Translations under genes and position numbers: made by a program
Shown: piece after piece, positions 1 to 8,291 of the stretch
Numbering within the stretch: position 1 is the first letter of the stretch
Layout of the letters: each line of letters opens with the position of its first letter
Notes under the pieces: model-generated
The model's input: the letters and a program-made list of their open reading frames with translations, nothing else
What the model was told of the DNA's origin: nothing
Databases searched by the model: none
Source: Bacteroidaceae bacterium
GTDB taxonomy: Bacteria > Bacteroidota > Bacteroidia > Bacteroidales > Bacteroidaceae
NCBI GenBank assembly: GCA_024398595.1
Contig: JAKSIX010000020.1
Span: forward strand, 1 to 40,658
DNA length: 40,658 nucleotides
Reading direction: 5' to 3'

Positions 1-75
1 GATGCGGAAAAGAAGCATAAGAATTGAAGTTAATCATTTCAAAACAGGTTCTTAGACCATTTGGAAAGATTATTG
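1..75. other. Window edge upstream of the S9 peptidase
   Basis: No complete gene is visible. Frame 1 reads eight codons (DAEKKHKN) and stops at 25-27, so it could be the 3' end of a plus-strand gene cut by the window edge, but eight codons cannot establish that. The rest is AT-rich and leads into the promoter at 76-83. Confidence 0.25.
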
Positions 76-83
76 TAACTTTG
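76..83 (+). promoter_or_regulatory. Bacteroidota-type -7 promoter element (TAACTTTG)
   Basis: This is an exact match to the TAnnTTTG consensus of the Bacteroidota primary sigma factor. It lies 22 bases before the S9 peptidase start and would give a leader of about 18 nucleotides. No clear -33 TTTG is visible at the usual spacing. It probably drives the four-gene operon ending at 5236. Confidence 0.6.
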
Positions 84-105
84 CACCTAATTAATTTTTA
101 GGGCA

Positions 106-2220
106 ATGAAGAGAAATTGTTTTTTCAATCCGTTACTGATTATTATGGCTATTCTGACAACCGTATTGACAGCCGAGAGCTGTAAGAACGACAAGCATCA
201 GCCGGTTATAGGCAAGACACAAATACAGTTGGCTGACGGCAGACTTACGCCGGAGGCACTCTACGCTATGGGACGCATCGGTGCTCTGGCAGTATCTCCC
301 GACGGGAGCAAAATAGCATACGAGGTATCGTATTACAGCGTGGAGCAGAACGGCAGCCACCGCGTGATATACGTGATGAACGCCGACGGCACATCAAACA
401 CCCTGCTCACCGCATCGGGCGACAACGAGATGGCGCCTGCGTGGATAAAGAACGGTGAAAGAATCGCCTTCCTGAGCAACAATTCAGGATCATATCAGAT
501 TTGGGAAATGGATGCAAAGGGCGGAAAGCGCAAGCAGCTGTCATTCACAGACAAATCTGTTGACGGATTCCTGTTCTCGCCTGACGGGTGTCAGGTGCTG
601 ATGGTAATGGGAGTAAACAATCCTCTCATAAAGGTCACCCAATATGAGGATCTGCCCAAAGCTACCGGACGCATAGCTACGGATATGATGTACCGTCACT
701 GGGACAGCTGGGTCGATGAACTTCCCCACCCCTTCATTGCTCCGTTCGACGGAGAGAGGGTTTCCGATGTCACTCTCGATATACTCGCAGACCAGGCATA
801 CGAATGTCCTATGCTGCCTTTCGGCGGTATGGAGCAGCTGTGCTGGAGTCCCGATTCAAGAGGCGTGGCATACACGTGCAGGAAGAAGAGCGGACTTGAC
901 TATGCCAAGAGTACCGACTCCGACATTTACTATTACGACATACACGACGGAAACACAACCAACCTGTGCAAGCAGGATGGTACGGAGGACCTGAATATGG
1001 GCTACGATGTCAATCCGCAATATTCTCCTGACGGACAGTACATTGCCTGGCAGAGTATGGAGCACGACGGATACGAGAGCGACCGCAACAGGCTCTATGT
1101 GATGAACCTTGCCACAGGCCAGAAGAAATCTGTATCGGAGCATTTCGACAGCAATGTGGAATCGTTTATATGGAATCAGGACGGCACCGGCCTGTTCTAT
1201 ATCGGTGCATGGCACGGCAGACTGTCAATATTCAGAACAGACCTCAACGGTATAACGAGCATAGTCAATGACGATACCTGCGACTATCAGTCAATAGCTC
1301 TGGCCGGCAGCAATATGATTGCGGCACGTCAGTCAATGACAAGCGCGACAGAAATCTATTCGCTTGACATTGCACACAATTCGGCCACACGCATCACCAA
1401 GGAGAACGACCACATATTTGGTCAGCTCGATGAGGTCAAGGTTGAGGAACGCTGGATAATGACGACTGACGGACAGCAGATGCTGACGTGGGTGATTTAT
1501 CCGCCCAAGTTCGATCCGTCACAGCAGTATCCGGCACTTCTGTTCTGCGAGGGTGGCCCGCAGAGCATCGTATCGCAGTTCTGGAGCTATCGCTGGAACT
1601 TCAGGATAATGGCTGACAACGGCTACATAGTGATAGCCCCTAACCGCCGCGGCCTGCCAGGTTTCGGCAGCGCATGGAACGAAGAAATCAGCGGAGACTA
1701 CGGCGGCCAGTGTATGACCGACCTGCTCACCGCTGTCGATGAGATAAGCAAGGAGCCGTTTATAGACAATGACCGTCTGGGATGCGTCGGTGCAAGTTTC
1801 GGAGGATATTCCGTATATTGGCTCGCAGGACATCACGACAAGCGTTTCAAGGCGTTTATCGCTCACGTCGGAATATTCTATCTTCAGCAGCAGTCGGTTG
1901 AGACCGAGGAACTCTGGTTCACCAACTGGGATTTAGGCGGAGCATACTGGGAGCAGAACGACAAGACCGCACATTCATTCAGCACATCGCCGCACCTGTT
2001 CATTGACAAGTGGGATACTCCGATACTCTGCATACACGGAGAGAGGGATTACCGAATTCTCTATTCTCAGGCTGTATCGGCATTCAACGCCGCAATAATG
2101 CGTGGCGTACCGGCGGAACTGCTCTTGTTCCCGGACGAGAACCATTGGGTACTCAAGCCACAGAATGCCATCCTCTGGCAGCGCACTTACTTTGATTGGC
2201 TGGACCGCTGGCTGAAATAA
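106..2220 (+). CDS. S9 family prolyl oligopeptidase-like serine peptidase, probable lipoprotein
   Basis: A 704-residue exported peptidase. The N-terminus has a basic start, a hydrophobic run (residues 9-23) and a Cys at 26, which suggests a lipoprotein although the lipobox (AESC) is imperfect. Residues about 50-440 contain repeated PD40/WD40-like strands (for example LAVSPDGSKIAYE and YSPDGQYIAWQS), the beta-propeller of the DPP-IV/acylaminoacyl-peptidase group. The C-terminal alpha/beta-hydrolase domain carries the triad Ser564 (in GASFGG), Asp648 (in GERDYR) and His680 (in ENHW). Length and layout fit periplasmic S9 peptidases that trim short or proline-containing peptides. It is the first gene of an operon; leuA begins on the next base after its stop codon. 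Exact specificity cannot be told from sequence. Confidence 0.93.
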   Translation: MKRNCFFNPLLIIMAILTTVLTAESCKNDKHQPVIGKTQIQLADGRLTPEALYAMGRIGALAVSPDGSKIAYEVSYYSVEQNGSHRVIYVMNADGTSNTLLTASGDNEMAPAWIKNGERIAFLSNNSGSYQIWEMDAKGGKRKQLSFTDKSVDGFLFSPDGCQVLMVMGVNNPLIKVTQYEDLPKATGRIATDMMYRHWDSWVDELPHPFIAPFDGERVSDVTLDILADQAYECPMLPFGGMEQLCWSPDSRGVAYTCRKKSGLDYAKSTDSDIYYYDIHDGNTTNLCKQDGTEDLNMGYDVNPQYSPDGQYIAWQSMEHDGYESDRNRLYVMNLATGQKKSVSEHFDSNVESFIWNQDGTGLFYIGAWHGRLSIFRTDLNGITSIVNDDTCDYQSIALAGSNMIAARQSMTSATEIYSLDIAHNSATRITKENDHIFGQLDEVKVEERWIMTTDGQQMLTWVIYPPKFDPSQQYPALLFCEGGPQSIVSQFWSYRWNFRIMADNGYIVIAPNRRGLPGFGSAWNEEISGDYGGQCMTDLLTAVDEISKEPFIDNDRLGCVGASFGGYSVYWLAGHHDKRFKAFIAHVGIFYLQQQSVETEELWFTNWDLGGAYWEQNDKTAHSFSTSPHLFIDKWDTPILCIHGERDYRILYSQAVSAFNAAIMRGVPAELLLFPDENHWVLKPQNAILWQRTYFDWLDRWLK

Positions 2221-3717
2221 ATGTCAGAGAGGATATACATATTCGACACTACCCTGCGCGACGGAGAGCAGGTCCAGGGCTGTCAGCTGAACAGCGTGGA
2301 GAAGGTCCAGGTGGCAAAGGCACTGGAAGAACTGGGCGTCGATATAATCGAGGCCGGTTTCCCCATCTCCAGCCCGGAGGATTTCAAGAGCGTCGTAAGC
2401 ATATCGCAGGCTGTGACCGAGCCGGTGATATGCGCTCTGGCACGCGCCATTCCGGAAGATATCGATGCCGCCGCCGAGTCATTGAAATACGCAAAGAGAA
2501 AGCGCATACAGACAGGTATCGGCACATCCGATTTCCATATCAAATACAAGTTCTGCTCCAACCGGGAGGAGATTCTGGAGCGTGCCGTAAAGGCCACCAG
2601 ATACGCCCGCAACCTTTTTGACGAAGTGCAGTTCTATTGCGAGGACGCAGGCCGTACCGACAATGAATACCTGGCACGTGTAATAGAGGCCGTAATCAAG
2701 GCCGGAGCCACTGTCATCAACATTCCGGACACTACAGGATTCTGTCTGCCCTCCGAATTCGGGAATAAGATAAGATATCTGAAGGAGCACGTTGACGGCA
2801 TTGACAATGTCATACTGTCGGTACATTGCCACAATGACCACGGACTGGCCACCGCCAATACGCTCCAAGGTATGATGTACGGGGCGCGTCAGGCCGATGT
2901 CACGGTCAACGGCATCGGTGAACGCGCCGGCAACACAGCTCTGGAGGAGATAGCGATGATCCTGAAAGGCCGTAACGAACTGGGCTTCACCACAGGCATT
3001 GACACCACCAGGATATACCACACAAGCCGTATGGTATCAAGTCTGATGAATATGCCGGTACAGCCCAACAAAGCCATCGTGGGCAGGAACGCCTTCTCGC
3101 ACTCATCGGGCATTCATCAGGACGGCATCATCAAGATGCGTGAGACCTACGAGGTCATCGACCCGAAGGACATAGGTCTTGGCGAGAATTCCATCACGCT
3201 GACAGCCCGCAGCGGACACGCCGCATTGAAATACCGTCTGGCAGCATTGAACATTGAGCTGACAAAGGAGGAACTGGATCTTGCATACAGCAAATTCCTC
3301 CGTCTTGCAGATGTCAAGATGGACATCACGGACGATGACATACTTCAGATATGCGGTATCAATCCTGTGAATATCAATCCAATACAGCTTGTATTTCTGA
3401 GAGTTGTGTCAGGAACCGGCGTACAGACACGGGCTCACGTCCGCCTGTCCGTCCACGGCAAATGCAGATCGGCCATATCACTCGGCAACGGTCCTGTCGA
3501 TGCCGCCATAAAATGCGTGAAGATAATTCTCGGACAGAAAATGATGATCAGGGCGTTCTTCATCCAGGCTATGGACAAGGGCTGTGACGATATAGGAAAA
3601 GTCCATATACAGGTAGAATATGACGGCAACCAGTACTATGGCTTCGCAGCCGACACCGATATAGTCAAAGCCACAGTACTGGCATTTATCAACGCCGCAA
3701 ACCGTTTCATTGAATAA
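2221..3717 (+). CDS. leuA: 2-isopropylmalate synthase
   Basis: Catalyses condensation of acetyl-CoA with 2-oxoisovalerate, the first committed step of leucine synthesis. The 498 residues begin with the HMGL-like TIM-barrel signature DTTLRDGEQ (metal ligand Asp14), and the HCHND motif supplies metal ligands His202 and His204. [13 protein letters not shown] lies in the linker region, and the C-terminal part (from about residue 380) matches the LeuA regulatory domain, here compact. In the signature, the SPG that usually follows RDGEQ is VQG, close to the VPG form I recall from Bacteroides LeuA. The start is fixed by direct abutment to the peptidase stop. No leuB, leuC or leuD is in the window, so this leuA is separated from the rest of the pathway. 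Citramalate synthase is less likely given the motif set. Confidence 0.93.
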   Translation: MSERIYIFDTTLRDGEQVQGCQLNSVEKVQVAKALEELGVDIIEAGFPISSPEDFKSVVSISQAVTEPVICALARAIPEDIDAAAESLKYAKRKRIQTGIGTSDFHIKYKFCSNREEILERAVKATRYARNLFDEVQFYCEDAGRTDNEYLARVIEAVIKAGATVINIPDTTGFCLPSEFGNKIRYLKEHVDGIDNVILSVHCHNDHGLATANTLQGMMYGARQADVTVNGIGERAGNTALEEIAMILKGRNELGFTTGIDTTRIYHTSRMVSSLMNMPVQPNKAIVGRNAFSHSSGIHQDGIIKMRETYEVIDPKDIGLGENSITLTARSGHAALKYRLAALNIELTKEELDLAYSKFLRLADVKMDITDDDILQICGINPVNINPIQLVFLRVVSGTGVQTRAHVRLSVHGKCRSAISLGNGPVDAAIKCVKIILGQKMMIRAFFIQAMDKGCDDIGKVHIQVEYDGNQYYGFAADTDIVKATVLAFINAANRFIE

Positions 3718-3725
3718 TTACCGCT

Positions 3726-4655
3726 ATGCGCAACCGTAATACAAAGAATTCCTCAGGTCATCTGACCGCCGACAACATAAAGGGTTTCAAGGTGACAGAA
3801 GAGACTACCCTACTTCCATTTCTGTTCAAGATTATGCCAGACAAGAGCCGCACGGAAATCAAGTCACTGCTTAAATACAAGCACATCGCAGTCAAGGACA
3901 AGGCAACGACACAGTTTGATATGCCCTTGCTGCCCGGCGATGAGGTCAAGGTGAACTTCGGCCGTTCATTCTACAAATTCAACAACCCGCAGGTCAGGAT
4001 AATCTACGAGGACGAATGGATGGTAGTGATTGAGAAAGCCTCCGGCCTGCTCTCCGTGGCCAATGACACATCGAAGGACAATAACGCATTCGTCATTGTC
4101 CGCGACTACATCCGTCACGACAACAGCGATGCAGAACTGTATGTATGCCATCGTCTGGACCAATATACTTCGGGTATCCTGATGTTCTCAAAGAACCGTG
4201 ATATGCAGCAGGAGCTCAGGGAGAACTGGGATTTCTACGTGAAGGAACGCAAGTACGTATGCGTCACCGAGAGAGTCCCTGAGAGACCGGAAGACGAGAT
4301 ACGCTCACTGCTTACCGAGAACGACCGCCTGCAGGTACACTCCACTGACAATGAAGAGGAAGGCAAGCTTGCAGTAACGCATTACCGCCTGCTTCAGTCG
4401 CGCGGACGTTACGCACTGCTCGATGTCGAGATATTCACCGGCAAGAAAAATCAGATTCGCGTCCATCTGGCCGAAATGGGCTGTCCTATAGCCGGAGACA
4501 TCAAATACGGGGCCGAGACCAATCCGGCACGCCGTCTGATGCTCCACAACTACCGTCTGAGCATAGTACATCCAGTGACAGGCGAACTGCTGCGTTTCCA
4601 GCTGCCGTTCCCGCAGGTATTCCGCAAACTGACACAACCCGACAACCTGCGATGA
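3726..4655 (+). CDS. RluA-family RNA pseudouridine synthase
   Basis: Converts uridine to pseudouridine in rRNA or tRNA in the cytoplasm. The 309 residues contain an N-terminal S4-like RNA-binding segment (about 28-78) and a catalytic domain with the signature HRLDQYTSG at 142-150, whose Asp145 is the expected nucleophile. The C-terminal KKNQIRVHLAEMGCPIAGD block is the second family signature. The start lies 8 bases after leuA and the stop overlaps the next start (ATGA at 4652-4655), so translation is probably coupled. Which RNA position it modifies (RluC-, RluD- or TruC-like) cannot be decided here. Confidence 0.9.
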   Translation: MRNRNTKNSSGHLTADNIKGFKVTEETTLLPFLFKIMPDKSRTEIKSLLKYKHIAVKDKATTQFDMPLLPGDEVKVNFGRSFYKFNNPQVRIIYEDEWMVVIEKASGLLSVANDTSKDNNAFVIVRDYIRHDNSDAELYVCHRLDQYTSGILMFSKNRDMQQELRENWDFYVKERKYVCVTERVPERPEDEIRSLLTENDRLQVHSTDNEEEGKLAVTHYRLLQSRGRYALLDVEIFTGKKNQIRVHLAEMGCPIAGDIKYGAETNPARRLMLHNYRLSIVHPVTGELLRFQLPFPQVFRKLTQPDNLR

Positions 4656-5236
4656 AGAAAGACTGGAAGCCCGGCACTATGATTTATCCGCTGCCAGCCG
4701 TTCTGGTAAGCTGCGGAGCTACCCCTGACGAGTACAATGTGCTGACAATCGGATGGACCGGCACGATATGCAGCAATCCCCCGATGTGCTATATTTCAGT
4801 ACGTCCGGAGCGCTATTCCTACGACATAATAAAGCGTAACGGATGCTTCGTGATAAACCTCACCACAAAGGCATTGGCCAAGGCCACAGACTTCTGCGGA
4901 GTCCGTTCGGGACGCGACTGCGACAAGTTCACCCTGATGGGACTCACCCCTGGCAAATCCAGTATGGTAAATGCCCCGACAATAGAGGAATCGCCCGTAT
5001 CCATAGAATGTCAGGTCGTTGAAATCAAGCCGTTAGGTTCTCACGACATGTTTATTGCTGAGGTCGTGAATGTCCAGGTGGATGAGAGATACCTGCTCGA
5101 TGACGGCACCCTGGATATGGCCTCAATGAACCTTATAGCATATACGCACGGCCAGTATTTCGATGTGAACAATCCGAAAGGCTTTTTCGGCTGGTCAGTC
5201 CGCAAGAAGAAAGTCATCAAGCGCGGGAAACGCTGA
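4652..5236 (+). CDS. Flavin reductase-like, FMN-binding split-barrel protein
   Basis: A 194-residue protein of the flavin reductase-like (DIM6/NTAB) family, which binds FMN and uses NAD(P)H to reduce flavin or an electron acceptor. Visible support is the N-terminal PAVLVSCG...NVLTIGWTGTI strand pair, the central ERYSYDIIKRNGCFVINL block and the DFCGVRSGRDCDKF motif typical of the group in anaerobes. It starts inside the stop codon of the preceding gene and ends 1 base before the convergent ferredoxin gene. In strict anaerobes such proteins often pair with iron-sulfur or rubredoxin-like partners; the neighbouring redox genes on the opposite strand fit, but no partner is proven. Confidence 0.85.
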   Translation: MKKDWKPGTMIYPLPAVLVSCGATPDEYNVLTIGWTGTICSNPPMCYISVRPERYSYDIIKRNGCFVINLTTKALAKATDFCGVRSGRDCDKFTLMGLTPGKSSMVNAPTIEESPVSIECQVVEIKPLGSHDMFIAEVVNVQVDERYLLDDGTLDMASMNLIAYTHGQYFDVNNPKGFFGWSVRKKKVIKRGKR

Positions 5237-5237
5237 C

Positions 5238-6782
5238 TCACTTATGCACCTCGAAGCCTTGTACGGTAATGGCTTTCTCCGGGCAGCGGTACTGGCAGGC
5301 ACCGCATCCGATACACAGATCCGGATCAATCTTAGGATATACCCTGTAATGGGCACGGGGACGTTTTGTGCTTGACGGAAGTTCCTCAAGCTGTCCTATT
5401 TCCTCATCGTTCAACGGCTCGTTATAATCAGGTACAAGAGTTATGGCACTTGCGCGACAAGCCCTGAGACAGGCCTCACAGAACAGCTTGCCGTTATGCA
5501 TTGCACAATCCTCCTTGGTAAACAGCGCCAGACCGACCTTGACAGCGTGTTTATCATCCCACGAAAGCGGGCTTATCGCCCCACTCGGACAAATCTCCCC
5601 GCACAGCGTACAGTCATAGTCGCAGAAGCTCCTGGTATAGTCCATAACAGGCTGCATGATGCCTTCCAGACCATATTCATTGATTGCAGGACGAAGCACT
5701 TTCATCGGGCACCTGTCTATGCAAAGGTGACACGCCGTACACTTGCCGTTCAGACGCTTGTGGCTGACACTGCCGAACGGAGACACAGCCACGTGCTTCT
5801 CCTTAGGCTTGTTCCCAACCAAATCATCAACCAGCTCAATTTTTTCACGGGCCCACGCCTTCGAGCTGGCAATTCCTGTCAGAGCAAGTATCGACAGGAA
5901 TTTCCTGCGGGACTCATTGTCCGGTCTGTTATCGTCATCCATAGCCTTCACCTTTTCCTTTGGCGAGAAATATATAGCCCCGGCACCGCAGTTGTCTATG
6001 CAGTCAAGGCAATCCACACAGCGGCTGTAATCGACAGTCCTGTTTTTCGTATCTATACAGCTTGCCCTGCATTTCTTTCCGCACAGTCCGCATTCCACAC
6101 ACTTCGAGTCGTCAATACGCACCTTGAATACGGAATGTCTGCTGACAAGTCCCAGCAGCGAGCCTACCGGACAGATTGTATTGCAATACGTACGTCCGCT
6201 CCGTACTGCCAGTATCGCCACAAGCAGAAATGTGACGATGGCTACAGACAGTGCCAGCGAATTTATGCCTACGTACGGTTCTATCAGGAACAGGTCCGAT
6301 ACCGAAGCGAGCAGATTGTTCAGGTGAACCGACACCGGGACAAAGATATGGGTCATTATGCGACCGAATGCCGCATACGGATCAAGCAGGGCCATAAACG
6401 AGCCGACTCCGAAGATGACAGCCAATGCGTACAATGCCAGTATCACATAGCGCAATACATTATGCGGTCTCGAATAGCTGAATCTGACCTGCCTTTTCTT
6501 CCCCCCTATCTTCTTGGCAATCCAGTTGAAGAAGTCCTGCAATATGCCCAACGGACATATCACGGAACAATACAGCCGTCCGAACAGGAATGTTATGAGC
6601 AGCAACGCCAGCAGAACTGCAATGTTGGCAGACAGCAGTGCCGGAACAAACTGGGCCTTTGCCAGGAATGCCAGCCTGCCGCCTAGATAGCGGCTTGCGA
6701 ACAATACCGTCATCAGGACGACGGACACTATAGCCAGAACTATCCTGACTATTCTCAACACGGATTTTCTGCGTCTGCCCAT
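5238..6782 (-). CDS. NapH/NapG-like membrane polyferredoxin with an internal Tat signal
   Basis: A 514-residue iron-sulfur membrane protein. The N-terminal half resembles NapH/MauN quinol-oxidising proteins: four hydrophobic segments (about 11-30, 50-68, 110-134, 175-193) and two CxxxCP motifs (CSVICP, CNTICP), then two cytoplasmic 4Fe-4S motifs (about 228-265). Next comes SRRKFL at 291-296 with a hydrophobic stretch ending near AWA, a near-perfect twin-arginine signal inside the protein, followed by a NapG-like tail with further four-cysteine clusters (CTACHLCIDRC, CDYDCTLCGEIC, CIGCGACQYRC) and a CEACLRAC segment. I infer a NapH-NapG fusion whose tail is moved to the periplasm. An in-frame TTG lies 18 bases upstream at 6800, but ATG 6782 has AAAGGA in front and starts 4 bases after the upstream stop, so I chose it. 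It forms an operon with the aldo/keto reductase. Confidence 0.85.
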   Translation of the reverse strand: MGRRRKSVLRIVRIVLAIVSVVLMTVLFASRYLGGRLAFLAKAQFVPALLSANIAVLLALLLITFLFGRLYCSVICPLGILQDFFNWIAKKIGGKKRQVRFSYSRPHNVLRYVILALYALAVIFGVGSFMALLDPYAAFGRIMTHIFVPVSVHLNNLLASVSDLFLIEPYVGINSLALSVAIVTFLLVAILAVRSGRTYCNTICPVGSLLGLVSRHSVFKVRIDDSKCVECGLCGKKCRASCIDTKNRTVDYSRCVDCLDCIDNCGAGAIYFSPKEKVKAMDDDNRPDNESRRKFLSILALTGIASSKAWAREKIELVDDLVGNKPKEKHVAVSPFGSVSHKRLNGKCTACHLCIDRCPMKVLRPAINEYGLEGIMQPVMDYTRSFCDYDCTLCGEICPSGAISPLSWDDKHAVKVGLALFTKEDCAMHNGKLFCEACLRACRASAITLVPDYNEPLNDEEIGQLEELPSSTKRPRAHYRVYPKIDPDLCIGCGACQYRCPEKAITVQGFEVHK

Positions 6783-6786
6783 ATCC

Positions 6787-8208
6787 TTATCCTTTCTCAA
6801 GGACTGAAACGAGATCCCTTATCTTATTCAGTTGTGTAGGTATGTCAATGTGCTGCGGGCACTTCGATACACAGGCACGGCAGCTGGCACATTTGTCGGC
6901 ACGGGCCGAGGCATCCAGAGAATTGTACTTGTTCAGGAATGCACGGCGGTTCTTGGCATAGTCCTTGTCGTGCTCTCCGTCAGGATTCGGCAGGCAATAG
7001 TCGTTCGCGCTCTTGTCATAAATCTGGAAGTTCCCCGGAATATCCACGCCATATCCGCAAGGCATACAGTAGCGGCAGGCAGTACAGCCTATAGTGGAAT
7101 TTTCACGCTGCATTCTGGCAATCTTCAGCAGCAGATCCCTATCCTGCTGTGACAGAGCCTTGAAATTGGTGAATGTAGCCACATTCTCAGTCATCTGCTC
7201 CATATTGGACATACCGCTCAGAACGGTCATAATGCCGGGATATGATGCCACGAACGACAGAGCCATACCGGCAGGACTCAGTTCAGGATGTGCCTCGGCC
7301 ATCATCTCACGGAACTTGTCGTGTACATTGGCCAATGCACCGCCACGTATCGGCTCCATCACGACGATAGGAATGCCGAGCTTGTAGATTGACTCATACA
7401 GATATCTGGCATCCGCATTACGGGCACTCGCTGCTTCCCAATCGACATAATTCATCTGGATCTGAATGAAATCCCAGTGATATTTGGAGTGGAGTGACAG
7501 CATATAATCCATATCAGACCTGCTTCCGTGGAATGAGAAACCGATGTGCTTGATGCGTCCTGCCTTTTTCTCGCCCTGGATGAAATCCATTACGCCATTG
7601 TTCACGAAACGGTTATCCATATCGCGCTTGCTGCTTGCACCATGCAGGAGGAAATAGTCTATATATGTGGTCTGAAGACGCTCCAGCGATGTGTTGAACA
7701 TCTGCTTTGCAGCATCGGCCGTACCGCCGTTGAAGTTTGACATTTTGGTAGCCAGCAGATATGACTCACGCGGATGACGTGCAAGGGCTATTCCCATAGC
7801 AGCCTCTGAGCCATTGTATGCAGGTGCGGTGTCAAAGTAATTGATTCCGTGAGCCAAAGCGTAATCGACCATAGCATTGACCTGCTCCTGGTCTATGGCG
7901 CCTCCACGTCCGAATCCGCCGCCGAAACCGCCCTGCTGTCCACCCTGCTGCGGCAGCCTCATACAGCCGAGGCCAAGCAGACCTACCGTATCGCCTGTCG
8001 TGTTCCAATGTGCAGACGCAATCTTGTCATTTGCACCCGCCGCCATTTTCGGAGCAGGTGTCGCCTTTGCGGTACTACCCTTGCAGGATTCAAGCAATGA
8101 GCCACTGAACAGCACTCCGGCACCGCCGGCAGCCATTATTTTCAGAGCAGTTCTTCTGTCACACTCCTTGTTCAGGATATTGTCTATCCCCTTTTTGTTC
8201 TCAGCCAT
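6787..8208 (-). CDS. Tat-exported aldo/keto reductase with C-terminal ferredoxin domain
   Basis: A 473-residue fusion. Residues 17-42 form a twin-arginine signal (DRRTALKIM) ending in Cys42 (LLESC), so a Tat-exported lipoprotein is likely. The AKR barrel follows, with catalytic candidates Asp126 and Tyr131 (YFDTAPAYNG) and Lys155. The C-terminus has two cysteine clusters, CTACRYCMPC and CASCRACVSKC, the second a ferredoxin-type 4Fe-4S motif. Oddly, a Gly/Gln-rich stretch (about 87-104) interrupts the first barrel strands. The downstream polyferredoxin starts 4 bases beyond the stop, so the pair probably forms a membrane-to-periplasm electron path feeding this reductase. The substrate is unknown. 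Upstream a one-mismatch -7 element (TAATTTAG on the minus strand, 8245-8252) may be its promoter. Confidence 0.88.
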   Translation of the reverse strand: MAENKKGIDNILNKECDRRTALKIMAAGGAGVLFSGSLLESCKGSTAKATPAPKMAAGANDKIASAHWNTTGDTVGLLGLGCMRLPQQGGQQGGFGGGFGRGGAIDQEQVNAMVDYALAHGINYFDTAPAYNGSEAAMGIALARHPRESYLLATKMSNFNGGTADAAKQMFNTSLERLQTTYIDYFLLHGASSKRDMDNRFVNNGVMDFIQGEKKAGRIKHIGFSFHGSRSDMDYMLSLHSKYHWDFIQIQMNYVDWEAASARNADARYLYESIYKLGIPIVVMEPIRGGALANVHDKFREMMAEAHPELSPAGMALSFVASYPGIMTVLSGMSNMEQMTENVATFTNFKALSQQDRDLLLKIARMQRENSTIGCTACRYCMPCGYGVDIPGNFQIYDKSANDYCLPNPDGEHDKDYAKNRRAFLNKYNSLDASARADKCASCRACVSKCPQHIDIPTQLNKIRDLVSVLEKG

Positions 8209-8244
8209 AATTATTGTGTTAGTCGGATTGACGTTATTAGACTG

Positions 8245-8252
8245 CTAAATTA
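8245..8252 (-). promoter_or_regulatory. Possible -7 element for the aldo/keto reductase operon
   Basis: Read on the minus strand this is TAATTTAG, one mismatch from TAnnTTTG, 36 bases before the aldo/keto reductase start. No -33 box is obvious. It shares the 83-base divergent gap with the tcdA promoter. Confidence 0.3.
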
Positions 8253-8275
8253 AGAACAATACAGATAGATTTTGC

Positions 8276-8283
8276 TATTTTTG
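8276..8283 (+). promoter_or_regulatory. -7 promoter element (TATTTTTG) for tcdA
   Basis: An exact TAnnTTTG match only 8 bases before the tcdA ATG. Initiation about 5 bases downstream would leave a leader of only a few nucleotides, so the transcript may be nearly leaderless. I see no ribosome-binding motif between the element and the start. Confidence 0.55.
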
Positions 8284-8291
8284 ACAAAAAA

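Noticed and set aside
2196-2621. A 141-codon plus-strand frame across the leuA start
   Set aside because: It overlaps conserved leuA coding sequence in another frame and is low-complexity Arg/Gly-rich.
5496-6686. A 396-codon plus-strand open frame opposite the polyferredoxin gene
   Set aside because: It is antisense to a gene with clear iron-sulfur and membrane motifs, and its translation is rich in Arg, Gln and His without any domain, as expected for a shadow frame.
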